Source: Methylocaldum sp035627495
GTDB lineage: Bacteria > Pseudomonadota > Gammaproteobacteria > Methylococcales > Methylococcaceae
Reading direction: 5' to 3'
Length of the DNA: 64,000 nt
Assembly (NCBI RefSeq): GCF_035627495.1
Contig: NZ_DASPLO010000161.1
Location: 10,051 to 74,050, forward strand
Shown here: piece after piece, positions 55,509 to 64,000 of the stretch
Numbering within the stretch: the first letter of the stretch is position 1
Layout: each line of letters opens with the position of its first letter
Made by a program: the position numbers and the translations under genes
Notes under the pieces: generated by a model
What the model was told of the DNA's origin: nothing
Seen by the model: only the letters and a program-made list of their open reading frames with translations
The model's database searches: none

Positions 55509-57208
55509 GGCAGGGATAGAGCCTCGTTTTCCGGCTCGATATGCGGCGGCGTTTCCGTGAGCGGCAGGTCCAGCCGAAAGGCGGCTCCTCCGCCGTTGCG
55601 AGATTCCGCGCGAATCCGGCCGCCATGCGCGTTGACAATTGCCCGGCAAATGGCGAGGCCGAGTCCGGCGCCACTCTGAGGCGCTTCCGGGTGAATCCTG
55701 AAAAACTTCTCGAAGATCTGGTGCCTGAATTTTTCCGGAATACCGGGGCCCCGATCGGCGATAGAGAGGGTCAGCAATTCCGGAGACAGTTCCACCGTAA
55801 TCTCGATGGGGCTGGTCTCCGGGGTGTATTTGACAGCGTTCTCCAGAAGATTGACCAAGACTTGTTGCATGAGCACCGCATCGACATAGACCAGCGTCAA
55901 GCCATCGTCCAGATCGACGGCGACCGGCCGGTCGCCGAGCCGCTTCCGCATTCGGCGCAGGGCGCTGCCGATGATTTCCTCCAGCGCGTACCACTGCCGG
56001 TTGAGAACGACCTTCCCGGCTTCGAGCCGAGCCATGTCCAGAATCTTATGGGTGAGATCGGACATCCGCTGGGCATCCTCATGGATCGCCCGGATGAGCT
56101 TTCGGCGGTGCTCGGCATCCAGCTGCCCGTCATCTTCGACCAGAGTTCCCGAAGCCCCGACGAGGGTCGAAAGCGGGGTGCGGAGATCGTGGGAAATGGC
56201 GCTCAGCAGCGAATTCCTTAGGGTCTCCGCCTCCATTCGGATAGCTGTGCAGCGGGCTTGTTCGGTGGCCCGAACCCGCTCCAGGGACTGGACGATCTGA
56301 TGGAGAAAGATGTTCAAAAGCGTCCGTTCTTCCGTCGAAAGACTCCGGCTGGCCGGGGGCGCCATGACCAATACGCCCAGGGTTCGTTCGGAGCCGACCA
56401 GGGGCCAATACATCAAGGTTTCTCCGGAGCGCGGATCCGTTCCGATGTCGAGCGGCTGTCCCTGTTCGAATACCCGTTGCGCCGCGGCGGGATCCGCGTC
56501 CGGCATGCAATTCAGCAAGGAATCGTCTTCCGGGTCGTGCAAGCGGCCCTGAGAGTCCGGAAAGAGCAGGGTGTTCGCGCTGCCGAATTCCGCGTGGATA
56601 TGTCTGATCCCGGCTGCGATTACTTCCGCCTCCTGACGGGTGCCGGCGAGTTCCTTGCTCAGCCGATACAGCGTGGAGGCGCGCCGTTCCCGCTGCGCCG
56701 CCACCGCGGCCTGTGATCGAAGCGCCTCCATCAGGCTGCTGGTCACGATCGCGACGACCAGCATGACGGCGAGGCCGATCAGATGTTCCGTGTTCGATAC
56801 GGCAAAGGAAAAAATCGGGGGTGCGAAGAAAAAGGCAAAGGTCCCGGCACTGTGGAGGGACGCCAGAATCGAAGGTCCCCGGCCGAACCGGATTGCCACG
56901 AAAAACACGCCCAGCAAGTAGATCATCAGGATATTCGCCGGGCCGATCTGGGTACGCAGCGGCCAGTTGATCAGGGTGCAAAGCAGAGGGCCTGCGATGC
57001 TCCAAAGATAACCCAGTACCAATCGGCGGCTCGGTTGCGAGGGGACGGTGTCGGAAAACGGCGTTTTTGCGGTGGATATGATGGTCAAGGGGGGATCGGA
57101 GGATTGAGAAATGGCCGACGGCCTCTCATCATGGGTTATGTTTGCGGCCGAAGGTGCCCAGCATACCTCGTGACGGCTTAATCGCCGGCGTTTACGGGAG
57201 TGTTTCAA
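55505..57208 (-). CDS. KdpD-like sensor histidine kinase lacking the N-terminal sensor half
   Basis: Corresponds to the C-terminal half of KdpD: a four-helix DUF4118 membrane domain (about residues 63-160), a GAF-like domain (175-310), HisKA with His340 (AISHDLRTPLSTLVGASGTL) and HATPase (about 440-555, with NLLENAVKYTP and GAGLGLAICRAIVNAHGG). The usual N-terminal KdpD and USP domains, some 350 residues with a Walker motif, are missing, and no trace lies upstream. The start is uncertain (TTG at 57208, or a TTG at about 57088). kdpFABC is not in the window. Confidence 0.85.
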   Translation of the reverse strand: MKHSRKRRRLSRHEVCWAPSAANITHDERPSAISQSSDPPLTIISTAKTPFSDTVPSQPSRRLVLGYLWSIAGPLLCTLINWPLRTQIGPANILMIYLLGVFFVAIRFGRGPSILASLHSAGTFAFFFAPPIFSFAVSNTEHLIGLAVMLVVAIVTSSLMEALRSQAAVAAQRERRASTLYRLSKELAGTRQEAEVIAAGIRHIHAEFGSANTLLFPDSQGRLHDPEDDSLLNCMPDADPAAAQRVFEQGQPLDIGTDPRSGETLMYWPLVGSERTLGVLVMAPPASRSLSTEERTLLNIFLHQIVQSLERVRATEQARCTAIRMEAETLRNSLLSAISHDLRTPLSTLVGASGTLVEDDGQLDAEHRRKLIRAIHEDAQRMSDLTHKILDMARLEAGKVVLNRQWYALEEIIGSALRRMRKRLGDRPVAVDLDDGLTLVYVDAVLMQQVLVNLLENAVKYTPETSPIEITVELSPELLTLSIADRGPGIPEKFRHQIFEKFFRIHPEAPQSGAGLGLAICRAIVNAHGGRIRAESRNGGGAAFRLDLPLTETPPHIEPENEALSLP

Positions 57209-57364
57209 TTACGCGCCAAAATAGGCTTTTGGATCTAAAGACGTTATAAATTTTGAACCGACAAAAAGAAAACTCTTTGTTTCGATATAGGAAGCATTGC
57301 CTCAACAAGTGAACTGGAGGCGGGCATCAGTCAAACGCAGGTCGAACTCGGCGGCGCGGAAGCC

Positions 57365-57660
57365 ATGATTCACGGTACGCACGTTGCCGATCGTCCGTGC
57401 GTGCGCCAGGCGGCGAGTGCTCCCAAACGCGCCATTCAGCCCGGCGACGAAGCCCATCCCGACATGCCGCATCTGGCCGTCGTGCCCCTGGGTGAACTGT
57501 GGGTGGATGCCAACTTTCTCGAGGACGAGCTGACTCGCGTAAAACCGGGTTCCGGTGCGCATCGGCCTGAATCCGGAGGAGCTGCAACAGCATCCGCTGC
57601 GGCTAGGATTGTCGATGATCGCCCGCATCGATACCGGCCGGCCCGGACGCTCACAACCCG
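57365..57660 (+). pseudogene. emrA: Remnant of an EmrA-type membrane fusion protein gene
   Basis: Fragment of the C-terminal end of an EmrA/HlyD family efflux adaptor. One frame reads LAVVPLGELWVDANFLEDEL. After a shift of one base near 57552 the next frame reads VRIGLNPEELQQHPLRLGLS and MIARIDTG. Together these match the normal order of the family C-terminus. Everything upstream is lost (the kdpD-like gene begins at 57208 on the other strand), and there is no emrB gene. Not functional. Confidence 0.75.
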
Positions 57661-58064
57661 TCGACTATCCACAGATTCCGTGGACAACCTTGTGGATAAG
57701 TATGGGGATGAATCGGGCGGCACCCGATGGTTCCGAGCTTTAGGTTAGCCTGGACAGGTTTTTTTCAGCCTTCGGGCTTTGGGTTGGAAAAATTGTAAGT
57801 CATTGATTGTAAGTGTCTGACTTATTACGGAATGATAAATGAATAACTTAAGGCCGAGCTTTATGTGACCGACTCGAGCTCAAGATTCTGTCAAGTCTTG
57901 ACAGTGGATAACTTCCTTGGTTTGTATCTCATACGTCTGTTCGTGCCTCAGAAAAGTGCCGTTGCATGTTCCGCTGAGGGCACTTGATAGTGATTGACGA
58001 ATTCCGGGCTTTGCCGGAAAGTCGCCGCCGAGGCCGAGCGTTCGGTCATGATTCAAGTAAAGAT
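57661..58064. other. AT-rich spacer before the SUI1 gene
   Basis: About 400 bases with no gene. More AT-rich than its neighbours around 57790-57860, with two direct copies of ATTGTAAGT. It includes the operator-like palindrome at 57888-57904. Confidence 0.4.
57888..57904. promoter_or_regulatory. Operator-like palindrome
   Basis: CTGTCAAG and CTTGACAG are perfect inverted repeats around one central base, the shape of a dimeric regulator site, about 160 bases upstream of the SUI1-type gene. No regulator is identified. Chance occurrence is possible. Confidence 0.3.
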
Positions 58065-58433
58065 ATGGATTCAAGAAAAACCCCGGCAAAGGGCGGTCTC
58101 GTCTACTCCACAGAATTTGGACGGATGTGCCCGGCCTGTCGCAGACCCATCGCGGAATGCCGCTGCAACAAAGCCCAGCCGGTGCCGAAATCGGACGGTA
58201 TCGTGCGGGTGCGCCTCGAAACCAAGGGACGAAAAGGCAAGGGAGTGACGGTGATCACGGGGGTTCCGTTGGATGCCACGGCGCTCGAAATCCTGGGCAA
58301 ACAGCTCAAGCAGCGCTGTGGTTCCGGCGGTACCGTCAAAGACGGTGTTATCGAGATTCAGGGCGATCACCGCGAGCGGGTCATCGAGGACCTGGCTAAA
58401 CAGGGCTGGACCGTCAAGCGGTCGGGAGGCTGA
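58065..58433 (+). CDS. SUI1/YciH family translation factor
   Basis: Bacterial homologue of eIF1. A short N-terminal segment with four cysteines in CPACRRPIAECRCN, a possible metal knuckle, precedes the SUI1 fold (RVRLETKGRKGKGVTVITGV, LKQRCGSGGTVKDGVIEIQG, and a C-terminal VIEDLAKQGWTVKRSGG). Length 122 from the ATG at 58065. E. coli YciH can act in initiation fidelity, but the physiological role is not settled. Confidence 0.9.
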   Translation: MDSRKTPAKGGLVYSTEFGRMCPACRRPIAECRCNKAQPVPKSDGIVRVRLETKGRKGKGVTVITGVPLDATALEILGKQLKQRCGSGGTVKDGVIEIQGDHRERVIEDLAKQGWTVKRSGG

Positions 58434-58469
58434 ACCGAGAGCTTCCCGAATTCGGCCTGTTGGCGGTTC

Positions 58470-59117
58470 TCAATGCCCGATTACGGCGAGCGCCTGGTCT
58501 TCCAAGGCCTCAAGTCGGACCGGCGGCTGCGGGAAGGATTTTCGGACTCTCGACCCCGCCACCTCGAGATCGAGCCCATAGCGGTCCAGTCCTAACAGCC
58601 TATAGGCGTGCGGAAGCTTCCCTTCCAGCCGTTCGAGCAGCACCGCTTCGTCGATGAGCGCTAAAGGCTTTGTTGTGAGTAGTACCTGCCCATCGATCCA
58701 GCCCATCTGGCCGAACCCCTCGATCAGCCGTAACTGTCGGGGTTGGAACCGATAAAAGACGAAATCGCCGAAGCCGAGGTAACGTCGCGCCTCCGGCTGA
58801 TAGTGAAGATAACGTGCGATCAGCGCTTCGTCCGGCGTAAAGGCTGAAGCCTCGCCGACGAGGGTCAAACGTGCTCCGGCCTGGAGATCGTTCGGTCCCG
58901 CGTTAAAGAGGAGGAGGCTCGCCTTGGGATCCGCTCGAAGGTTTTTCGTATGCTCGGCCAAGCCGCTGATGAAGAAGATTGGCTGGTGCCGATCATCCAG
59001 CGCGAACGGCGCGACGCTCACATAGGGATATCCGGGCAGGCGGGCGGACTGGGTGGCCAAGGTGGCATAAGCGCTCTCATGGAGCCGTTGCAAAATGGCC
59101 TCAGGGGATATCGTCAT
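58470..59117 (-). CDS. HugZ-like pyridoxamine 5'-phosphate oxidase-fold protein
   Basis: Split-barrel FMN- or haem-binding family. ARLPGYPYVSVAPFALDDRH, ISGLAEHTKNLRADPKASLL and the later YLGFGDFVFYRFQPRQLRLI resemble HugZ-type proteins, which include haem-utilisation enzymes. The C-terminal part (about 150-215) resembles the second domain of such proteins. ATG at 59117 is preferred over GTG at 59159. Length 215. The biochemical role here is not established. Confidence 0.78.
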   Translation of the reverse strand: MTISPEAILQRLHESAYATLATQSARLPGYPYVSVAPFALDDRHQPIFFISGLAEHTKNLRADPKASLLLFNAGPNDLQAGARLTLVGEASAFTPDEALIARYLHYQPEARRYLGFGDFVFYRFQPRQLRLIEGFGQMGWIDGQVLLTTKPLALIDEAVLLERLEGKLPHAYRLLGLDRYGLDLEVAGSRVRKSFPQPPVRLEALEDQALAVIGH

Positions 59118-59159
59118 GAGATGGAATTCCGATTGGGTCAAATGCCCTAAAATGGACAC

Positions 59160-59599
59160 TCAGGCTCGTTAGACGGCTTCCGAAGAGCGGCGTTCGGACC
59201 GCGCGAAGCCCAAGGCTTTTTGCGTCATGGAAGTCATGATGATGCGGTTAAAGGTAGCGTCCCGTGCCGAGGCTGTCGAATATCAGGCTATGCACTGTTT
59301 GCGCATAAGAATATATTGATATGCTTCTGGTATGCTGTATGCAAAGGCATTGTCAGGATGGCAGACCTGTGGCTCTTGTTGCGTTTTCCGAGCCATCAAT
59401 TCGTTCCACGCGGCTCCAAGGCTAAGTCACGTCCTCGAAGTACTGCGTGAGGGCATTAATCGGGGGAGGAAAAGTCAAATGGTATAGCGCCTGTCATTTT
59501 TCCGCATCGGGTGAAGACAATGTTTTGCCGTGGGGCGGTTTTTCAGTGCTCGGTAATGCCAAGGAACAGCATTCTGTGTCGAAACTTTGGAGACTTTGT
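59160..59599. other. Gene-poor spacer
   Basis: About 440 bases without a supportable gene. Two open frames (59220-59450 and the upstream part of the DUF5658 frame) lack family matches. An AT-rich patch near 59310-59345 could carry the promoter of the following gene. Confidence 0.4.
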
Positions 59600-59902
59600 A
59601 TGTACGCCTTATTGATAATCCTGTTCGGGCTCCTGCAAGTCGCAGACGGAGTGGTGACCTACCTCGGGCTGAGCTTTTCCGGTTTGGATGAAGTGAACCC
59701 TGTTCTCAATTTTTGCGCCGAGTTAGTGGGTCTCGGATACTCCATTGTCCTGCTCAAGATGGCGGGCCTTGTCTTCATCGCATTTCTATTCACCGACCGA
59801 CATAAGATGAAAAGCCGCTGGATTACCGCGACATTGACCTCAGCCGTTGCCTTTTATAGCTGGGTTGTGACGAACAACGTGATCTTGGTTGTCGACGCGT
59901 AG
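59600..59902 (+). CDS. DUF5658-like small membrane protein
   Basis: A 100-residue protein with three or four membrane segments and the pattern QVADGVVTYLGLSFSG...EVNPVLNF of DUF5658-type proteins. Function unknown. GGAG lies eight bases before the ATG at 59600, deciding the start; the frame is open back to 59447 but without conserved residues. Confidence 0.72.
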   Translation: MYALLIILFGLLQVADGVVTYLGLSFSGLDEVNPVLNFCAELVGLGYSIVLLKMAGLVFIAFLFTDRHKMKSRWITATLTSAVAFYSWVVTNNVILVVDA

Positions 59903-60044
59903 GGTTATTTAACGGTGGCTCGCGGGACCTTTGCTCGTCGGGCCACCGCTTCGACCATTCCACTCATGTTCAATCAGCAAAGCCCCCCATCAATCTCCCA
60001 TGAGCTGCTATGGCTTGAGGAATAACCGTCCCGATACCCGATGA

Positions 60045-63000
60045 TCAAGCGCTCTGCGCATTCCGCCTCGGCTGCGCGTCCGCCTCACATTCGCCGAGCG
60101 GCAGCCGCACGATGAATTCGCTCCCCTTGCCGGGCCCTTCGCTTCTCGCCTCTACCCGTCCTCCGTGCAATTCCGCGATCTTCTGCACGATGGTCAATCC
60201 CAGGCCAAGCCCCCCCTGGGCGCGATCCAGCGTCCGTTCCGCTTGAGTAAACACGTCAAAGAGATGAGGCAGCAGCGCGCTGGGGATGCCTTCGCCATTA
60301 TCCCGCACGGTAATCGCCACTTCGCTTCCCGCGTGGTCTACGATGAGCCAGATCCGACCCCCGGCCGGGGTGTATTTGTTGGCATTATCCAGCAAGTTCG
60401 AGACCATTTGCGTCAACCGCACCGGATCGGCCTCGAACCGTAGGGGGTGCTTCGGCAGGGTTGCGGTGAACGAATGGCGACGGGCCTCGATCTGCGGTTT
60501 CGTGGCCTCGACGGCTTGATGAAGGAGGGCTGTAAGATCTACGGGGGTTTTCTGAAGTCTCAACTTGCCTTGGACAATCCGCGAAACATCCAGGAGATCG
60601 TCCACCAGTCGGGTCAAATGCTCCACCTGTCGATTGATGACCTCCCGCGCCCAGCGCAGTTTGGGATTCGGGGTATCGAGCTTGCGCATCAGATGAACCG
60701 CATTGCGGATCGGCGCCAGGGGATTGCGCAACTCATGCCCCAGCATGGCGATGAATTCGTTTTTGCGAAAGTCGGCCTCCTTAAGCGCCCCCTCGGTTTG
60801 CGCTCGTTCGATCATATCTGCGGTTTGGCGGGCCAACAGGTCCAGCAGCCGCAAAGTCCGCTCGTCCGGCCGGTGCGGCGTTCCATAGTGCGTGGAAAAT
60901 ACGCCGAGCAGCCGGCCGCCGCGGCTTAGCAGAGGCGTGGACTGAACCGCTCGCACACCCGCCTGCAGCGTCACCTGCAGCCCTGGCGCGTCCTCAAAGA
61001 TAGGGCTTTCGGTGACGTCTTCGACGATCACCCGCTCTCCCCATTCCAGCGCGGCGCCACAGGGGCCTTGCCCCACGGGGACGCTGTGCCAGAAGTCGAG
61101 GAACGGCGGCTCGAAGCCTCGTTGCGCCACGATTCGGAGATGGCCGGACGGCGCGTCGACAAGCTGAATGTGGCCACGGTCTGCGCCGGTAATGGCTATA
61201 GCCGTCTCCACGATTTGATCAAGCACCGTCGGCAGCCCGCCCTCCCGCACGAACAGCGCGCCGACCGCTTGCAGTCTCGTCATGGCATCCAGATCGGCCG
61301 CCAAGCGGTCATTCGCCGCCGCCAAGGCCTGCTGGGCCTGTTTGCGCTCGGTAATGTCGTGGCTTACCGTCGCGAATCCGACCGGCTCGCCATTAGCATC
61401 CCGGATGTAGAACACGTTACAAATCATCCAAAGCGCCGCGCCGGTTTCGAAATGGCGGAAGCGGATCTCGACCTCGGCGCGACCTTCGCGCAGCACGCGC
61501 GGGAGGAATTCCTCATAGAGGAATTCCTGGTCTTCGGGAAAGACGAATTCTTTTACCGGCGTTCGGCGTGCCAGTTCCATGTTGTCCAGCCCAACCAGGC
61601 GCAGGCCGGCGTCGTTGACATAGAGCGGGTTGAACTGCAGGTCGCACATTCCAATGAATTCAGTACTCTGATCGGCGAAAGAAACGAACTTTTGCCGTTC
61701 GATCTCGATCTGTTTGCGCTCGGTGATATCCAGGAAGGTGGCCGTGGCACCGCACACGACGCCGGTGGCGTCATACAGCGGTGCGGCGGCGCTCAGGACG
61801 AACCTGCGTGTGCCATCGGCCCGGACTATCTCCAGTTCCACATCCTCCACGATCTCTCCCGTCTTCACGACCCGCTGCATGGGGAGATCCTGGCCTGGAA
61901 CTTCGCGCCCATTGTTGAGGAGGCGGTAGGGAACGGCGCTGCTCGCGCCCGGCATGGCGGACAAGTCGCCCTCGTCTGGCACCCCCAGCAATTGATGCGC
62001 CTGGGCGTTGCCCGTGATCAGTCGACACTCGGCGTCATGGGCGACGCAGATAGCCACCCGCGCCGTCTGCATGATGGCCCGCATCTGAGCGCTGGCCGCG
62101 AGCGCTCGGGCTTCACTCGCCCGCAACGCTTCCTCGGTCCGCACCAAATCGTCGATGTCCGTGAGCGAACCGGTCCAGCGAGCGATCTTCCCGTCGCCAT
62201 TGTGGTCCGGCAGGGCACGGGCGATAAACCACCGGTACGAGCCGTCGACCGATTTTAGACGGTACTGGCTCTCGAACAACATGCCGGTTCGTGCCGCCTT
62301 GTTCCATCGTGCCATAACCTTTGCGATGTCGTCCGGGTGCAGCGCCGATAGCCAGCCCCGCCCAGTGCTCTGCTCGGGGGAGAGGCCCGTGTAAGCGCAC
62401 CATTGCTCGCTCGCGAAGGTGTTGTTGCCTTCCGAGTCACTCTCTAAAGTGAGGCTCGGGACGACCTGCACCATCGTGCGAAAACGGGCTTCGCTCGCCC
62501 TTAGTGCCTGCTGGGCAAGAACCCGCTGCATGGCTATCGCCACCTGGTCGGTGACCGATATCATCAGATCCAATTCTTCGGCGGTGAATGCGGGGCGGGT
62601 CTTGGTGCCGAACGACAGCGTTCCGATGACGCGTCCTTGTACGAGCAGCGGATGACAGGCGTAGGCGTGAATGCCGTAGGACTTGATCAGAGTCGTACGC
62701 GGGTCGTCGCCGTGTTGGATGTTTTCGGCGACAATGCGCTCACCGTCGCGCGCGACATAGCCGCAGACGGTCTCATCGTAATCGAGCCACTCAATCTCGC
62801 GAATCTCCTCATCCGAGATGCCGGCGCAAGCATTGAGGTGCAACCGTCCCTTGGCGTCGTCGGCCAGATAGTGGAAGAAACAGTCGCAGCCAAGCTGAAG
62901 CATCACAGCGCCGCAAAGGTCTTCGATAATCGCCTGAGGATCGTCGGTGGCGAGTAACCGCGCCGATGTCTCGGCCAGCAATTTAAACCGCTGCTCGCTC

Positions 63001-63815
63001 GCTGCCATCGTGTGCTCGGCGTGTTTACGCTCGGTAACGTCGATGTTGCTCCCGGTGATATGGATCGGTCGCCCCGCGGTATCGTAGCGGATCACTGCCC
63101 GTAGATCGATCCAGCGGACGGTGCGGTCATTTCGACGGACGATCCGGAACTCGCTGCTGACGTCCGGCGCTTGTTGCGCGAACGCTGTCTCGATCTTGGC
63201 CCTCAGGTCGTTCCGATCATCAGGGTGTACCAGATTCAGCCAAGCATCGTACGAGTGTTCGAACGTTTCGGGCGCGATTCCGTAGTGGGTGTGCCACTGG
63301 ATTGATACGCGGTGGCGACCGCCCTGGGTGAGATCAGCCTCGAAGCTGCCCACCTGGGCGATCTTCTGCGACAACTGGAGGAGTTGATCGCGTTCACGCA
63401 GCGCCGCTTCGAGCGGCTGCCGCTCGGCAAGGGCTTGATTGAGCTGTGACTGGCGTTCCACGGCCGCCTTAAACGCTTGCCGTTCGGCTTTGCGCAGGCG
63501 CGAAATACCAAAACTCAGCGCGACGCCTACCCCGAGAAGGAGCGCTACGCGTAGGGCCTCAGCGGGGGCCACGATGTTGGCCCAACCAGTCAGGTTGGCC
63601 AAAAGAAAGGCGCTTGCCCCAATGCTCAATGCGGTGGCTACGAGGCCAGCATATATTCCTCCACGCCATACCGTGACCATGACCGCGATCAAGAAGAGGG
63701 AAAGAGGCGGTGGTGGACCTAGAACGGGTCCGAGCGCGAGTAACACAGCGGTGACAGAGGCGGTCGCCCCGATCGCAACCGCATAACGGTTCCCCAGCAA
63801 TCGCTTAATCTCCAC
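60045..63815 (-). CDS. Multi-sensor hybrid-type PAS/GAF histidine kinase
   Basis: A 1256-residue sensor kinase. The N-terminus is a four-helix membrane domain of the DUF4118/KdpD type (about 12-110), then a coiled linker. After it come a PAS (about 150-265), a GAF (about 285-435), three PAS domains (about 445-830) and a second GAF (about 850-1000). HisKA carries His1027 (AMLGHELRNPLAPIRNA) and HATPase is at about 1130-1240 (NLLDNANKYTP, DNGEGIPS, GGLGLGLTIVQKI). There is no receiver domain and no regulator gene beside it, so partner and signal are unknown. The start is a GTG. Confidence 0.9.
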   Translation of the reverse strand: MEIKRLLGNRYAVAIGATASVTAVLLALGPVLGPPPPLSLFLIAVMVTVWRGGIYAGLVATALSIGASAFLLANLTGWANIVAPAEALRVALLLGVGVALSFGISRLRKAERQAFKAAVERQSQLNQALAERQPLEAALRERDQLLQLSQKIAQVGSFEADLTQGGRHRVSIQWHTHYGIAPETFEHSYDAWLNLVHPDDRNDLRAKIETAFAQQAPDVSSEFRIVRRNDRTVRWIDLRAVIRYDTAGRPIHITGSNIDVTERKHAEHTMAASEQRFKLLAETSARLLATDDPQAIIEDLCGAVMLQLGCDCFFHYLADDAKGRLHLNACAGISDEEIREIEWLDYDETVCGYVARDGERIVAENIQHGDDPRTTLIKSYGIHAYACHPLLVQGRVIGTLSFGTKTRPAFTAEELDLMISVTDQVAIAMQRVLAQQALRASEARFRTMVQVVPSLTLESDSEGNNTFASEQWCAYTGLSPEQSTGRGWLSALHPDDIAKVMARWNKAARTGMLFESQYRLKSVDGSYRWFIARALPDHNGDGKIARWTGSLTDIDDLVRTEEALRASEARALAASAQMRAIMQTARVAICVAHDAECRLITGNAQAHQLLGVPDEGDLSAMPGASSAVPYRLLNNGREVPGQDLPMQRVVKTGEIVEDVELEIVRADGTRRFVLSAAAPLYDATGVVCGATATFLDITERKQIEIERQKFVSFADQSTEFIGMCDLQFNPLYVNDAGLRLVGLDNMELARRTPVKEFVFPEDQEFLYEEFLPRVLREGRAEVEIRFRHFETGAALWMICNVFYIRDANGEPVGFATVSHDITERKQAQQALAAANDRLAADLDAMTRLQAVGALFVREGGLPTVLDQIVETAIAITGADRGHIQLVDAPSGHLRIVAQRGFEPPFLDFWHSVPVGQGPCGAALEWGERVIVEDVTESPIFEDAPGLQVTLQAGVRAVQSTPLLSRGGRLLGVFSTHYGTPHRPDERTLRLLDLLARQTADMIERAQTEGALKEADFRKNEFIAMLGHELRNPLAPIRNAVHLMRKLDTPNPKLRWAREVINRQVEHLTRLVDDLLDVSRIVQGKLRLQKTPVDLTALLHQAVEATKPQIEARRHSFTATLPKHPLRFEADPVRLTQMVSNLLDNANKYTPAGGRIWLIVDHAGSEVAITVRDNGEGIPSALLPHLFDVFTQAERTLDRAQGGLGLGLTIVQKIAELHGGRVEARSEGPGKGSEFIVRLPLGECEADAQPRRNAQSA

Positions 63816-63940
63816 TCCGTCGTTCCCTCATACTGACATCAGGTCACGGGCTGAAAAACAACTAGTGCTTCGCCACGGTAGCAGTGCAATGTTTGGTCAT
63901 GTCTTGGGTCTGATGATTGTCTGGAAGCCAGGAGACGATC

Positions 63941-64000
63941 ATGCGAACCCAGAAATACGCAGTGAAACTGACGGCCGAGGCGCGCTCGGCCGTGGAACGC
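63941..64000 (+). mobile_element. Start of an IS630-family transposase gene (cut by the window edge)
   Basis: ATG with GGAGA upstream opens a frame reading MRTQKYAVKLTAEARSAVER, matching the N-terminus of IS630-family transposases, which begin with a helix-turn-helix region. Only 20 codons are visible. The left end of the element must lie between the sensor kinase start (63815) and 63941, but I could not identify its terminal repeat without the right end. Confidence 0.7.

Noticed and set aside
54690..55994. Minus-strand frame of 434 codons as one protein
   Set aside because: Only the part from ATG 55508 to about 55330 is real coding sequence (start of kdpE). Beyond it the frame is a shadow of kdpD and frameshifted kdpE.
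1..64000. CRISPR array, tRNA, rRNA, prophage or toxin-antitoxin module
   Set aside because: No regularly spaced direct repeats, no cloverleaf-like sequence and no phage structural or toxin-antitoxin genes were recognised by eye.

Overview
The window is chromosomal DNA of a gammaproteobacterium with moderately high GC. The evidence is gene order: lepB-DUF4845-rnc-era-recO-pdxJ, leuC-leuD-leuB-asd-fimV and tusD-tusC-tusB-tusE are all gammaproteobacterial arrangements, and FimV, PBP1b, BepA and Lgt fit that class. A methanotroph-type lineage (Methylococcales) is my guess from the mix of glycogen synthesis, DsrEFH/DsrC and GC content. No methane-oxidation gene is present to prove it.

Layout. 0-4.5 kb: a tightly overlapped rightward operon (signal peptidase, RNase III, Era, RecO, PdxJ). 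4.5-12.3 kb: an unknown membrane protein, then tRNA modification, folate and haem genes (dusA, folE, hemH) among three c-di-GMP/HDOD signalling genes. 12.4-22.9 kb: mrcB facing a leftward run of adk, leuC, leuD, leuB, asd and fimV. 23-31 kb: two membrane or accessory proteins and glutamate synthase gltB/gltD. 31.5-39 kb: a ubiquinone-type hydroxylase, a glycine-zipper lipoprotein with a strong terminator, an acyl-CoA synthetase, BepA, the tusDCB-dsrC sulfur relay and lgt. 39-49 kb: a looser region with short dispersed repeats, a BvgS-like sensor kinase whose stop codon lies at the edge of a 114-bp inverted-repeat element, an ICMT-like methyltransferase, glgC, and an unusually long PLP enzyme with a small lipoprotein gene downstream. 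49.4-57.2 kb: a cation-homeostasis block (CPA2 antiporter, TrkH, NhaD) followed by a decaying Kdp-type two-component pair. 57.3-64 kb: an emrA remnant, a SUI1-type factor, a HugZ-like protein, a DUF5658 protein, a 1256-residue multi-PAS/GAF kinase, and the start of an IS630-family transposase at the right edge.

What stands out. The DsrC/TusE protein keeps both redox cysteines (C-x10-C), as in true sulfur-trafficking DsrC. The 610-residue PLP enzyme has an N-terminal extension of about 165 residues and no recognised pathway partner. LeuC carries a basic Lys/Pro/Ala tail. The 54.8-57.7 kb interval shows gene decay: a frameshifted kdpE, a kdpD lacking its N-terminal sensor half, and a frameshifted emrA fragment. 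Two orphan sensor kinases about 18 kb apart share a closely related catalytic core without adjacent response regulators. I saw no CRISPR array, tRNA, rRNA or prophage, and no convincing complete novel defence system.
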